A program made the translations under genes and the position numbers. DNA of 64,000 nucleotides from the NCBI RefSeq assembly GCF_001883705.2, contig NZ_MDEQ02000022.1, forward strand, positions 53,041 to 117,040, given 5' to 3'. The notes below the pieces were generated by a model. The model saw nothing but the letters and a program-made list of their open reading frames with translations. It was not told where the DNA came from and did no database searches. Within the stretch, counting starts at the first letter, position 1, and the number at the start of each line of letters is the position of its first letter. This document shows positions 1 to 8,801 of the stretch, in pieces. Source of the DNA: Burkholderia catarinensis. Its GTDB lineage: Bacteria > Pseudomonadota > Gammaproteobacteria > Burkholderiales > Burkholderiaceae.

Positions 1-2
1 CG

Positions 3-725
3 AAGGCGATGATCAAGGATCTCGACCACCTCGCCCGCGAGATGGAGGCCGTCGCCGCCGGGCATGCGGCCCACCTGCACATCGGCGTGATTCCGTTCAT
101 CTCCGGCCAGATGCTGTCGGCGGCGCTCAAGCGGCTGCAATCGCGCATGGAGCGGCGCCTGACCGTGACGATCCACGAAGGCACCAGCGATCAGCTCCTG
201 CTGCAACTCAAGGATCACAGCGTCGACATCGTGATCGGGCGCGCGTCGTCGGCGATCGATCTGGGCCAGGTTTCCTTCGAGGTGCTGTATCAGCAGCAGC
301 CGCGCATGATCGCGAGCCGGCGTCTTGCCGCGAAGCTGGCCCGCACGCCGCTGGACTGGCACAAGCTGCACGCGCTCGACTGGATTCTCGGCGCGCCGCA
401 TACGCCGATGCGGGAACAGGTGACCGACCTGTTCCTGTCGGCGGGCATCCCGTCACCCGTTCCGATCATCGAAAGCTACTCGTCGAAGCTGATCGGCGAA
501 ATGATTGCGTCGAGCGACGAGGCCGTATCGATCGTGCCGGCCGATATCGCGGAGGAGCTGGTGCGGATTGCCGGCGTGGCGATCGTGCCTTACTCGCTGG
601 TCTGGACGCTCCCGCCGATCGCGCTGTTTACCCGCGCCGCCAATTCGCGCTCGCCGGCGCGGGACCTGCTCGTCGACGCGCTCCGCGAGGTGTGCAAGGA
701 GACGTACGGGGAAGCGCAGCGATAA
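3..725 (+). CDS. LysR-family transcriptional regulator, C-terminal part (5' end outside window)
   Basis: The visible part is the effector-binding (substrate-binding) domain of a LysR-type regulator. The reading frame is open to the window edge, so the N-terminal helix-turn-helix lies upstream. About 240 residues remain, which is the expected length of linker plus effector domain. Typical features are an early LHIGVIPF strand, a mid-domain DIVIGRAS strand and a late hydrophobic SIVPADIAEEL segment. The ligand and target are unknown because the divergent or adjacent target gene is not in the window. The next gene, on the opposite strand, converges on it. Confidence 0.85.
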   Translation, partial: KAMIKDLDHLAREMEAVAAGHAAHLHIGVIPFISGQMLSAALKRLQSRMERRLTVTIHEGTSDQLLLQLKDHSVDIVIGRASSAIDLGQVSFEVLYQQQPRMIASRRLAAKLARTPLDWHKLHALDWILGAPHTPMREQVTDLFLSAGIPSPVPIIESYSSKLIGEMIASSDEAVSIVPADIAEELVRIAGVAIVPYSLVWTLPPIALFTRAANSRSPARDLLVDALREVCKETYGEAQR

Positions 726-747
726 GGCTTCGGGCGCCGGTCTTGAA

Positions 748-763
748 CGGGCGTTCGCGCCCG
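748..763 (+). terminator. possible hairpin after the LysR gene
   Basis: A perfect 6-bp stem CGGGCG/CGCCCG closes a TTCG tetraloop about 22 bases after the LysR stop codon. There is no U-tract after it, so it may only be a weak terminator or an mRNA-stabilising hairpin. Confidence 0.3.
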
Positions 764-814
764 CCGAGAACAATCGATCGTCCCGACCGATACCCTGTTG
801 CCCCTGCGTACAGC

Positions 815-1492
815 CTATTTGCCGGCAGTGAGGCGTCGCAGTATTTCCCCGCGCTCGGCGCTCAGCACATGATCCGAACCCTCACCCCTGTCGTAGCGCC
901 GGGTGGTCCGGTAGGAAAACCGCTTCTCGTACTGGCTGGTGGCGGGATCGAACACCCACGCGTCGACATCGAAAAAGTGCGCTTCGAAATGACTCTCGCC
1001 CTTGCCCCAGACATAATCCGCCCGAACGAACAGCGGATAGGGCGATACTTCCGGCACCTTCCACATCGCGCGGTCGGCCATCTCCGTTGCGGTGACTTTC
1101 GGCATCAGGTTCTCGATCTTGCCGTTCGCGCCATAACGCAATACCGCCACGCGCTCCAGCATCCCGCTGCCACCGCCCGAGAACATCCCCGAGAAGAAAA
1201 CCCAGGAGCCGCCCGACGCAATCGGCAGCCGTTCGGATCGTGGATTCAGTCCGAACTGGTACAGCGCCTTCGAGGAATCGGGAAGCGGCGCGGGCGGCAT
1301 CTCGAAGCACGGTGCATGGTCGGGAAGCACGCAGAGTTTCACGCCGGATAGCGGGAGCCCGTCGGCATCGTGCTTGCCCTCCGCCTGCATGAAACGCGGG
1401 AAAGCAGATTCGCCGGATGCCGCCTGAACACCGGTGAGCCCGACGACGGAAATGCCCAGGATGACTCCGAGCGTCTTATAGAACCCGCGCAT
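815..1492 (-). CDS. secreted hypothetical protein
   Basis: This is a 225-residue protein with a Sec signal peptide (hydrophobic residues about 6-22, probable cleavage after GVQA). The mature part has no membrane segment and is rich in aromatic and charged residues. It holds a short Cys-containing stretch (LCVLPDHAPCFEM) near residue 55 that could form a disulfide. I do not recognise the family. The start has a strong purine-rich Shine-Dalgarno (GAGAGAGGGGG). It converges with the LysR gene and is followed by no obvious partner, so no function can be inferred from context. Confidence 0.7.
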   Translation of the reverse strand: MRGFYKTLGVILGISVVGLTGVQAASGESAFPRFMQAEGKHDADGLPLSGVKLCVLPDHAPCFEMPPAPLPDSSKALYQFGLNPRSERLPIASGGSWVFFSGMFSGGGSGMLERVAVLRYGANGKIENLMPKVTATEMADRAMWKVPEVSPYPLFVRADYVWGKGESHFEAHFFDVDAWVFDPATSQYEKRFSYRTTRRYDRGEGSDHVLSAERGEILRRLTAGK

Positions 1493-1625
1493 GCACCTGC
1501 CCCCTCTCTCATCCTTTGAATTCCGCAGATTGTCGATGATCTGGCCGGCTTCTGCCGACGATCATGATTGATGCGTTTCGCAGGCGCTCATCGCTTGTTT
1601 TCCCGTTGGTTGAATACGCGGCGCG

Positions 1626-2000
1626 TCACCCCTGCGCCCGCTGACAAACCACCTCGATATTGTGCCCGTCCGGCCCGATGACAAACGCCGCGTAGTAGTT
1701 CGCGTGATAACGCGGCCGCAGCCCCGGCGCGCCGTTGTCTTTCCCGCCCGCGTCCAGCGCCGCGCGATAGAACGCATCGACTTGCTGCCGGCTCTCCGCC
1801 GTGAATGCGATGTGAAGATGCGCCGGCTTCTCCGCAGTCTGGAACAGACACAACGAAGGCTCGCCGGGCCGGCAAAGCTCGACCCCGTACGACGGCTCGC
1901 CCTCCCCCACAACCACTACGCCAAGGGGTTCAAGTGCGTTGAGGAAAAACGCTTTGCTGGCTGCATAGTCGCTGACGCCGAATTTGACGTGGTCAAACAT
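1626..2000 (-). CDS. VOC (glyoxalase/bleomycin-resistance fold) family protein
   Basis: This is a 124-residue vicinal-oxygen-chelate protein: a single beta-alpha-beta-beta-beta repeat pair with the early MFDHVKFGVSD motif, a central AHLHIAF strand and a C-terminal GHNIEVVCQ strand. The expected metal-ligand positions are His4, the central His and the terminal Glu. Proteins of this size act as dimers, in dioxygenase, lyase or resistance roles; the substrate cannot be told from sequence. A longer in-frame start exists 11 codons upstream, but the start at 2000 has a good GAGGGGGAC ribosome site. The gene stands alone. Confidence 0.85.
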   Translation of the reverse strand: MFDHVKFGVSDYAASKAFFLNALEPLGVVVVGEGEPSYGVELCRPGEPSLCLFQTAEKPAHLHIAFTAESRQQVDAFYRAALDAGGKDNGAPGLRPRYHANYYAAFVIGPDGHNIEVVCQRAQG

Positions 2001-2103
2001 GAGTCCCCCTCGGATGGATGGGTCTGCCGACACCCTGATGTGATGTGGAAATCACCGCGATGTTGCCACATGCAGCCATCGACGGCACACCCGTTCGCTC
2101 ACC

Positions 2104-2255
2104 GAAAAAATTGGCCCGCGCCGGAAAGCGCGAGCCAAGCCGAGAACACACAACACCTTGGGGGGATCAAGGCGAGGCCAGTCTAGCCCGAGTCATCGAA
2201 AAGAAGATTTCAGGCCAAATTACAGCGATTACTCGATATGACAAAGCACCGACCG
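2104..2255 (-). repeat. copy A of a dispersed intergenic element (possible 3'-UTR or small RNA)
   Basis: This stretch aligns by eye with 10269-10420, sharing blocks such as CGCCGGAA, ACACAAC, AGTC and GGCCCGAGTCA-like segments in the same order. Both copies lie downstream of a minus-strand gene and end, on the minus strand, in a hairpin followed by a T-run. The hairpin stems differ in sequence but both pair, which suggests a conserved RNA structure. Confidence 0.5.
2105..2136 (-). terminator. rho-independent terminator ending copy A
   Basis: On the minus strand a 9-bp GC-rich stem (one mismatch; positions 2113-2121 with 2128-2136) is followed by AATTTTTT. It would end transcripts from the alpha/beta hydrolase gene after an unusually long leaderless tail of about 220 bases. 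Confidence 0.6.
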
Positions 2256-2355
2256 CCGTCGTTTGCGCCGGGTAGTGACGCAGCGCTCGCCTGCTTCGCT
2301 TTGGGCCAACGGATGGACATCGTCGCGCATTCCGTTTTCGCCTGACCGGGCCGGG

Positions 2356-3270
2356 TCAACGCGTACCGGACAGATGCTGCGTGAACCATTTCGCCGCCGC
2401 CTGGCTGGTTGCGTCGAAGTGTTCGACATACGGCGTGAAATGCCCGCCCTTGATCTGGAGCAACCGCTTCGGTTCCAGCGCGTTTTCCCATGCCTTGAGG
2501 CAAAGGTCGGTCGGCGTCAGTACATCCTGGTCGGCGACGATCATCAGCAGCGGGGTCGGCGAGATGCGCTCGACATACTGGCCCGGCTCGTTCTCGCGCG
2601 ACATCTCGGCACTGCGCAACGTCACTTCATTTCTCCAGCTCGGCGCAAACTGCGCCGCCGATTCGGTGAAGAACCGGTACGCATCCGCGCCGGCCATCGC
2701 ACAGGCGGCCATGGGATCGGCACTGACTGCCGGCAACATGGCCGGCGTGCCGCCCGCGAATCGCTGCCGGCGGTCTTCATCGAAGCGCGCCAGCATCGCG
2801 GGCACCAGATCGGAACGCGTGCGGCGCAAGCCCGACTGATACCCGCTGATCGTCGGCACCTGCGACACCACGCATTTGACGCGCCGGTCGATGGCGGCGA
2901 CTTCGAGCACATGGCCGCCGCTGTAGCTGGTTCCCCAGATACCGATGCGCTCGGCGTCGACATCCGGGCGTGTCAGCAGATAGCTGATCGCATCGCGATA
3001 GCCGCGCTTCTGTTGCACGGGGTCGATCTCCTGACGCGGATGCCCGTCGCTTGCGCCGAAGTTCCGGTGATCGTAGAGCAGCACCGCAAAGCCGCTGTCG
3101 GCGAACACCTCCGCATAGCGGTCCAGGTACTGTTCCTTCACTGCCGAGTAACCGTGCGCCATCACGATGGCAGGATACGTTTCGCTATCGGCGATGCGTT
3201 GCGCCGGCTCGTAAAACCAGCCTCGCAGCGTGGCGGATTCGGACGGAAATTCGATGTCGTATCGCGTCAT
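2356..3270 (-). CDS. alpha/beta hydrolase (dienelactone hydrolase/peptidase-like)
   Basis: This is a 304-residue cytoplasmic serine hydrolase with no signal peptide. It has the oxyanion segment VMAHGYSAVKEQ, the strand LLYDHRNFGASDG, the nucleophile elbow GTSYSGG (Ser115 from this start), an acid region ADQDVLTP and the catalytic His in KGGHFTPY. The architecture matches the YcjY/DltS-like alpha/beta hydrolases that act on esters or peptides; the true substrate is unknown. I chose the ATG at 3270 for its GAGGCAAG ribosome site; an in-frame start 14 codons upstream is possible. The AraC gene just upstream on the same strand ends 88 bases away, so the two may be co-transcribed or the regulator may control it. 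Confidence 0.85.
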   Translation of the reverse strand: MTRYDIEFPSESATLRGWFYEPAQRIADSETYPAIVMAHGYSAVKEQYLDRYAEVFADSGFAVLLYDHRNFGASDGHPRQEIDPVQQKRGYRDAISYLLTRPDVDAERIGIWGTSYSGGHVLEVAAIDRRVKCVVSQVPTISGYQSGLRRTRSDLVPAMLARFDEDRRQRFAGGTPAMLPAVSADPMAACAMAGADAYRFFTESAAQFAPSWRNEVTLRSAEMSRENEPGQYVERISPTPLLMIVADQDVLTPTDLCLKAWENALEPKRLLQIKGGHFTPYVEHFDATSQAAAKWFTQHLSGTR

Positions 3271-3357
3271 GTCGGCTTGCCTCATTCGGTCGGTGGTATC
3301 GATGACCGACACGATAAGCGCACATGCCGCGCCCCGCGTGCTCTGGAAAGACGTTTG

Positions 3358-4224
3358 CTACGCGGAATCGGACAGTTTCGCGTAAGCGCTCGGCGTCATG
3401 CCGGTGAACCGGCGAAACACGGTCGAGAATGCGCTCGTCGTTTCGTAGCCCAGTTCGGCCGCGACAGCGATCACGGAGCGCCCCGATGCGAGCAACGGGC
3501 GCGCGGCCGAAATCCGGGCCTGCTGTCGCCACTGGCTGAACGACAATCCGGTTTCGGCATTGAACAGCCGCGCCAACGTCCTGCTAGACGCACCGACTTC
3601 ATCGGCCCATGCCGTCAGCGCTCGTTGATCGGCCGGATTCGACAGAATCGCATCGCAGACCCGCGCAAGGCGCCGATCCTGGCCGGACGGAAGCGGCAAT
3701 GGCTGCTCGGGAGACCACTCGATTTCAGCCAGCATGAGCTGGATGACGAGATCGTCGCGTCCGGCGGGACGGGCATTGATCGGGAGAGACGCCGCGCGCA
3801 CGATCAGTTCACGCAGCAGCGGCGAAACGTCTACCAGCCTCGGCTGATTCGGGTATGCCGACGGGTACGCGCGCGGGTCGACGTACGCGGTCCGCATTTC
3901 GAGCTGCCCGTGTGCACGCATCGCATGCGGAAGGTCGGGAGGGACCCAGAGTGCGCGATGAGGCGGGATCATCCAGAGCGACTGGCGTGCGATGACTTCG
4001 GCGATGCCCGTCGTGGTGTAGACGAGTTGCGCGCGCGGATGCCGATGTTCTGCGACGACGAAGCCGTCGGGAAACGCTTTCGGCATGACTGCCGCGATAC
4101 CCGGCGCGTTCTGGTAGTCGCGCGGGTCGGTGCTCTTCGGGACAGGTGCGATGCCGGCACGCTTCGGGTTGGCTGTCGCGTTGTGCTCGATCGCGCCACC
4201 GTGGCCGCGCCCTTCGACCTTCAT
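3358..4224 (-). CDS. AraC-family transcriptional regulator with N-terminal cupin domain
   Basis: This is a 288-residue regulator. The N-terminal half is a cupin sensor (AEHRHPRAQLVYTTTG, then WVPPDLPHAM, the usual His-rich small-ligand barrel). The C-terminal third holds two AraC helix-turn-helices, including the signature ELGYETTSAFSTVFRRFTG. It is close in plan to the second cupin-AraC gene at 44110-44928. The start at 4224 is set by the AGAGGA ribosome site six bases away; upstream in-frame ATGs lack one. It probably controls the hydrolase downstream and perhaps itself. Confidence 0.9.
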   Translation of the reverse strand: MKVEGRGHGGAIEHNATANPKRAGIAPVPKSTDPRDYQNAPGIAAVMPKAFPDGFVVAEHRHPRAQLVYTTTGIAEVIARQSLWMIPPHRALWVPPDLPHAMRAHGQLEMRTAYVDPRAYPSAYPNQPRLVDVSPLLRELIVRAASLPINARPAGRDDLVIQLMLAEIEWSPEQPLPLPSGQDRRLARVCDAILSNPADQRALTAWADEVGASSRTLARLFNAETGLSFSQWRQQARISAARPLLASGRSVIAVAAELGYETTSAFSTVFRRFTGMTPSAYAKLSDSA

Positions 4225-4988
4225 CGCTCGTCCTCTCATTTGTGCGGGATGTGGCCAGGTCATGCGATCCCGGCGAACCGGACGGATGATACGGGAATGG
4301 CTGCTTCGGGGAATTCCGGTCGGCAGAAATGAGTCGATAACGGAAGCTGGTCGCGAATACCACGGCGCAAACACGATGCCCTGCGACGAAGTTCCGATAT
4401 CGGTCATCTACAGTCGTGGGCAATCGCTGTCAAGCAGCCATTCGAACGTCGGCTGTACCTTGCCAAGGGACACACGCGTGCCAATCATATCCGTCGCGGC
4501 ACGCCACGCCACGCCACGCCACGCCACGCCACGCACCGTACGCGAAGGCGCGCGAATGTGGGCCTGTCCGATCGTCTTGGGACACGCGCACCGAGCATCG
4601 ATCGACGCCGTGACGCTTAACCCGGAGCGCGGCTCAGTCGTCGCTCGCCGCTGCCGATAAACTGCCCGTGGCTGCATTAGCGGGGCGACAACTAAATTGA
4701 CGCGTGCCGAATCATGCGCCTGGCCAACTGTGCGTTACGCCACGAGCAGACAAACGGCAGCGTGTACCTTAGACTCTTGCCGCAATGACCATCAAGTGGC
4801 CGGAGGCTTCGTCAACGAGAGCATCCAGGAAATGCATCCGGCTCAGGGACGACATCGCCTTTGTCCATCTGATCAGCATCCGAGCGAGCCTCGAAAGGTT
4901 GGGCAACTGCACGGAAGCGTTGCTGCGGCAAAGCCGCTCGGCCGTCGCGGTGAAGCCTGTGAACGATAGAAGTATCTGAGGATGCTGT
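4225..4988. other. 764-base intergenic region, lower GC, no convincing gene
   Basis: I see no open frame with credible protein character. It contains the ACGCC microsatellite at 4499-4534. Composition drops towards the following LysR gene, suggesting the boundary of a transferred segment. Confidence 0.5.
4499..4534. repeat. pentanucleotide tandem repeat (ACGCC)n
   Basis: About seven uninterrupted ACGCC units lie 275 bases upstream of the AraC start and 455 bases upstream of the LysR start. A 5-bp unit in non-coding DNA can vary in copy number by slippage. Confidence 0.9.
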
Positions 4989-5963
4989 ATGGCGACCAAG
5001 CTGTCATTTGAAGTTCTCGAAGTTCTGGATGCAATTGACCGGACCGGTACATTCGCCGAGGCGGCCGAGTTGTTGCATAGAGTTCCGTCGACGCTCACCT
5101 ACCTTGTGCAAAAGCTGGAAAGCGACATGGATGTCGAGCTGTTCGATCGCAGCGGCAGACGGGCGAGACTCACGGAAGCAGGTCGTGCTGTTGTGGAAGA
5201 TGGGCGTCGACTTTTAAACGCGGCTCGACACCTGGAGGTCAAAGCAAAAGGTATTCGAGACAGTTGGGAATCGGAGCTTCGACTATGCGTCGATGCAATC
5301 TTGCCATTCCAGTCCTTGTGGCCGTATGTCCATGCCTTCTACGACCTGGAGATGAAGACCCAGCTAAGTCTTTCCACCGAGGTGCTCGGGGGCGTGTGGG
5401 ATGCCCTGATTACGCGACGTGCCGATCTTGCGATAGGGGCGTTCGGCGAGCCGCCGCACGCCGCCAATATTGCGGCCCGGCCAATCGGAACCCTCCGGCA
5501 CGTTTTTGTCGTGGCACCGGACCATCCACTCGCCCGAATGCCCGAGCCGTTGGAGAGCGAAACGATCGCAAGATATCGAGGTGTTGTCATCAGTGACACT
5601 TCTCGCGAACTGCAACCGCAATCTGTGGCCACCCGTGACGGACAGCCGCGGATCATCGTGCCGACGCTCGCGGCTAAACTGCAAGCACTGTGCGAAGGTA
5701 TCGCTGTCGGGATGCTCCCCGATCTCGTAGCGAAAGAACCGATACACGAAGGCAGGCTGGTCGCGCGTCGCATTGTGGGTGTGCGCGAATTCACGAATGG
5801 CTACCTCGCTTGGCGCGAGGACAAGGTAGGGAACGCTTTGAACTGGTGGATTGCGCAGCTAGACAGCGCCGATCTGCTTGAACGGCTCCTGACGCCGCGT
5901 CAAGAGAGTAAAGGCCAGCCCGGGGCGGCCGCTTGCGCAGTCCGTTACCAAAGCGCGGAGTAG
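4989..5963 (+). CDS. LysR-family transcriptional regulator (YhaJ/AllS-like)
   Basis: This is a 324-residue LysR protein. The N-terminal winged helix (residues about 5-65) reads FAEAAELLHRVPSTLTYLVQ, a less usual form in which the recognition helix has ST-LTYLVQ, typical of the YhaJ/AllS branch. The effector domain follows (residues about 95-300) and a 25-residue polar tail ends the protein. The start has a GAGGA site seven bases upstream. Base composition is lower in GC than flanking genes, as in the proline dehydrogenase gene that follows after 506 bases on the same strand. Its target is not known; the dehydrogenase is the obvious candidate. Confidence 0.88.
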   Translation: MATKLSFEVLEVLDAIDRTGTFAEAAELLHRVPSTLTYLVQKLESDMDVELFDRSGRRARLTEAGRAVVEDGRRLLNAARHLEVKAKGIRDSWESELRLCVDAILPFQSLWPYVHAFYDLEMKTQLSLSTEVLGGVWDALITRRADLAIGAFGEPPHAANIAARPIGTLRHVFVVAPDHPLARMPEPLESETIARYRGVVISDTSRELQPQSVATRDGQPRIIVPTLAAKLQALCEGIAVGMLPDLVAKEPIHEGRLVARRIVGVREFTNGYLAWREDKVGNALNWWIAQLDSADLLERLLTPRQESKGQPGAAACAVRYQSAE

Positions 5964-6469
5964 CGGCCCATCAGTGCTGCTGTCTGAGGACCTTCGCCGG
6001 TGCATGCAGTTGGACATTCGAAGGTCCGCTTGGCACTGAACCTTGCCGTTGAGTTGCCGAGGCATCCAACGGCTGCAGCGGGTCGACTGCCGCCGACTGC
6101 ATCATGCAAAGGTCGGCCAATTTGAGACATCCGGCGGGCGCGCACCAATCGTTGACAATCACAAGCTCGATACATCGCGCATCGGCTCTTGACCGCCGTT
6201 CGTTCGCTCGTGCTACGATCGGCGGTGCCTGACTGACCAAACGCAAGCAGGCGTTGATCAACTCGTAGTTGACTGCAAAAAAGCCCCTCGAACAATGTAC
6301 GCAGCTGCCTGGCCTCCCTCGAAAACGTACTGAACGCCTACGTCGATGCAGTGATTGCATCCGCCTTGGCATTCGTCCCGGACCTGTTGTGAATAGCAGT
6401 CCGGCGATGTCGCTCGAATCGACTGATCGCATCCAGATTCGTGCGCGTGCATTTTCAAGAGACCACAAC
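5964..6469. other. 506-base intergenic region before proline dehydrogenase
   Basis: No gene-like frame, tRNA or strong terminator was seen. It presumably carries the promoter of the downstream dehydrogenase. A TTGACA hexamer occurs near 6162 but without a well-spaced -10, so I do not call a promoter. Confidence 0.4.
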
Positions 6470-7390
6470 ATGCGTATTTTCAATACGATGGCGGCTCGCG
6501 CCATCCCGCTCGTTCCCCGTTCGCTGATCCGCAAGATCTCTCGCCGCTATATTGCCGGCGAAACGCTCAGCGATGCCTGTACGCGCATTCAAGCGCTCCA
6601 CGCAGCAGGCTTTCGAACAACCGTCGATGTGCTGGGCGAGACTGCATCGTCAACCGGTCAGGCGGAATCGATGACTCGCGATTATCTCGATCTCGTCCAG
6701 ACGCTCGGTGCGAAAAATGAACCCGCCGAACTCTCGATCAAATTGACCGCACTAGGGCTGCATCTTGACGAAGACGCATGCATCGCGCGAATCTCAACGA
6801 TTCTGCGAGCGGCAGCAGCCCGCGGAATCAGCTCGTGCATCGACATGGAAGATGTCAGTTGCACCCAGAAAACTCTCGACGCGTTCCGGAAGCTCGAAGC
6901 CGACGGGTATGCAGTCGGAATCGCGCTGCAAGCGTATTTGACGCGCACGAACAATGACATCGTTCCACTACAGGCTCGCAAGAGCCGCATGCGTATTTGC
7001 AAGGGAATTTATGCAGAGGGAAGCGAGCATCTCGTCGACGGTGCATCAACGGATCGTGCGGCGATCAATGCGCACTTCGTCCGACATGTTTCGAGCGCAA
7101 TACTGGCCGGATCATTCGTGGGTATTGCAACCCACGATGCACAATTGATCGACACGCTGACCAATTGGCTGCAACGCGAGCGGATTGACATGTCACGGTT
7201 CGAGTTCCAGATGCTGCTGGGAGTGTGCGAACCAGTACGTGACGCCCTGCTTGCGCAAGGATTCAACGTGCGCGTCTATGTGCCATATGGGCATGACTGG
7301 TACGGCTACAGCACTCGGAGAATCAAGGAGAATCCTCGAATCGCCGGATATATCCTGGCGGCGATGATACGTAACGATCGAGCACGCTAG
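6470..7390 (+). CDS. monofunctional proline dehydrogenase (Bacillus/Deinococcus type)
   Basis: This is a 306-residue FAD enzyme oxidising L-proline to pyrroline-5-carboxylate. The family signature is clear at the C-terminus: FEFQMLLGV, then VYVPYGHDWYGYSTRR and IKENP, where the paired arginines bind the proline carboxylate. Length and motif wording match the short PutB/FadM enzymes of Bacillus rather than the catalytic core of the 1000-plus-residue PutA normal in Burkholderia. No pyrroline-5-carboxylate dehydrogenase lies next to it. The ATG at 6470 follows an AAGAGA site; the frame is open further upstream but without family sequence. A strong terminator follows. GC is lower than the surroundings, suggesting transfer. 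Confidence 0.88.
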   Translation: MRIFNTMAARAIPLVPRSLIRKISRRYIAGETLSDACTRIQALHAAGFRTTVDVLGETASSTGQAESMTRDYLDLVQTLGAKNEPAELSIKLTALGLHLDEDACIARISTILRAAAARGISSCIDMEDVSCTQKTLDAFRKLEADGYAVGIALQAYLTRTNNDIVPLQARKSRMRICKGIYAEGSEHLVDGASTDRAAINAHFVRHVSSAILAGSFVGIATHDAQLIDTLTNWLQRERIDMSRFEFQMLLGVCEPVRDALLAQGFNVRVYVPYGHDWYGYSTRRIKENPRIAGYILAAMIRNDRAR

Positions 7391-7407
7391 CAAAGCACGA
7401 TCGGCGG

Positions 7408-7441
7408 AGCGGGACCAACCAGATCGCTGGTCCCGCTTTTA
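7408..7441 (+). terminator. rho-independent terminator of proline dehydrogenase
   Basis: A perfect 10-bp stem (7408-7417 with 7428-7437) is followed by TTTT, 18 bases after the stop codon. Confidence 0.9.
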
Positions 7442-7570
7442 TGTTTATCGTGGACGACAGCGAAGCGATTCGCCCACACCGCGTGTCCGTCAAGCGCAAC
7501 GGGCGATCTCAAGCAAACCGAATCTCGCCATGTCTCGCACCGATTTGAACCTCGGTCTGCAACATCAAGC

Positions 7571-7599
7571 AAAAGTCACCGCTCAACGAACGAGCGGTG
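7571..7599 (-). terminator. probable terminator of the class V aminotransferase gene
   Basis: A perfect 8-bp stem CACCGCTC/GAGCGGTG (7577-7584 with 7592-7599) is followed on the minus strand by ACTTTTG. It lies 75 bases after the aminotransferase stop. Confidence 0.6.
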
Positions 7600-7673
7600 G
7601 CCGCAGGGACAAAAAGTAGCGTGCGCACCTTGTCGGCAGCGATTCCGGTGCGCACATTCTCCGCTAAATCGGC

Positions 7674-8801
7674 CTAAAGAATCCGATCCAGCGCGTCCGA
7701 AAACCGCGCAACCGCACCATCGACATCGTGCAGCTTGTCCAGGCCGAACAACCCGAGGCGGAACGTCTTGAAGTCTTCCGGCTCATCGCATTGCAGCGGA
7801 ACACCGGCCGCGATCTGCAAGCCGACATCGGCGAACTTCTTCCCGGACCGCATACCGTCATCGTCCGTATAACTGACCACGACACCCGGCGCCTCGAACC
7901 CTTCAGCCGCCACGTTCCTGAAACCCTTCTCCGCCAGCAGCGCACGAATACGCGTGCCGAGTTCAAGCTGCTCCGCTTTCACCTTGTCGAAGCCGTATGC
8001 CTCGGTTTCCTTCATCACGTCGCGCAGCGTCGTAAGACTGTCCGTGGGCATCGTCGCGTGGTACGCGAACCCGCCGCCCTCGTAGGCTTCCATGATCTGC
8101 AGCCACTTGCGCAGATCGCACGCGAAGCTGGTGCTGGTCGTCGAATCGATGCGCTCGCGCGCGAGCGTGCTGAGCATCACCATCGCGCAGCACGGCGACG
8201 CGCTCCAGCCTTTTTGCGGCGCGCTGATCAGGATATCGACGCCGCTCGCCTGCATGTCGACCCAGACCGTGCCGGACGCGATGCAATCCAGCACGAACAT
8301 GCCGCCGACCGCACGCACGGCGTCGGCCACCGCGCGCAAGTAGGCATCGGGCAGCATCATCCCGGACGCGGTTTCGACATGCGGCGCAAAGACCAGATCG
8401 GGCTTGTTTGCCTTGATCGCGGCGACCACTTCCTCGATCGGGGCCGGCGCATAGGCAGCCTGCCTTCCCGCTTCGACCGGACGCGCCTTCAGCACCGTCG
8501 TTTCGAACGGAATGCTGCCCATGTCGAAAATCTGCGACCAGCGGAAACTGAACCAGCCATTGCGGATGACGAGGCACTTCTTGTTCGTCGCGAACTGCCG
8601 CGCCACGGCTTCCATGCCGAACGTCCCGCTGCCCGGGACGATCACGGCCGACTTCGCGTTGTAGACTTTTTTCAGCGTGGCGGAAATGTCGCGCATGACG
8701 CCCTGAAAGCGCTGCGACATATGGTTGACCGAGCGATCGGTGTACACCACCGAATATTCGAGGAGCCCCTCGCGGTCAACATCGGGAAGTAAACCTGGCA
8801 T
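7674..8801 (-). CDS. class V pyridoxal-phosphate aminotransferase (alanine/serine-glyoxylate type)
   Basis: This is a 375-residue fold-type I PLP enzyme. The phosphate-binding GSGTFGMEA (about residue 57), the cofactor Asp in VLDCIASG (Asp172) and the Schiff-base lysine in SAPQKGWSAS (Lys197) are all present, so it should be active. The wording fits the alanine-glyoxylate/serine-glyoxylate aminotransferase group, which interconverts small amino acids and glyoxylate or pyruvate; exact substrates are not decidable. The start has an ideal GGAGG site five bases away. It is a single-gene unit with its own terminator. Confidence 0.88.
   Translation of the reverse strand: MPGLLPDVDREGLLEYSVVYTDRSVNHMSQRFQGVMRDISATLKKVYNAKSAVIVPGSGTFGMEAVARQFATNKKCLVIRNGWFSFRWSQIFDMGSIPFETTVLKARPVEAGRQAAYAPAPIEEVVAAIKANKPDLVFAPHVETASGMMLPDAYLRAVADAVRAVGGMFVLDCIASGTVWVDMQASGVDILISAPQKGWSASPCCAMVMLSTLARERIDSTTSTSFACDLRKWLQIMEAYEGGGFAYHATMPTDSLTTLRDVMKETEAYGFDKVKAEQLELGTRIRALLAEKGFRNVAAEGFEAPGVVVSYTDDDGMRSGKKFADVGLQIAAGVPLQCDEPEDFKTFRLGLFGLDKLHDVDGAVARFSDALDRIL

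Noticed and set aside
2263..4332. 689-codon plus-strand open frame opposite the hydrolase and AraC genes
   Set aside because: High-GC antisense artefact: arginine/histidine-rich translation with no domain, while the opposite strand has two clear genes.
4499..4534. CRISPR-like tandem repeat
   Set aside because: The unit is only 5 bp with no spacers; it is a simple microsatellite.
4785..4979. 64-codon frame before the LysR gene
   Set aside because: No ribosome site, no protein-like hydrophobic pattern, and competing frames of equal length on both strands.
6163..6180. TTGACA-based promoter for proline dehydrogenase
   Set aside because: The nearest -10-like hexamer is only 12 bases away, too short for a sigma-70 spacer, and it is about 300 bases from the gene.
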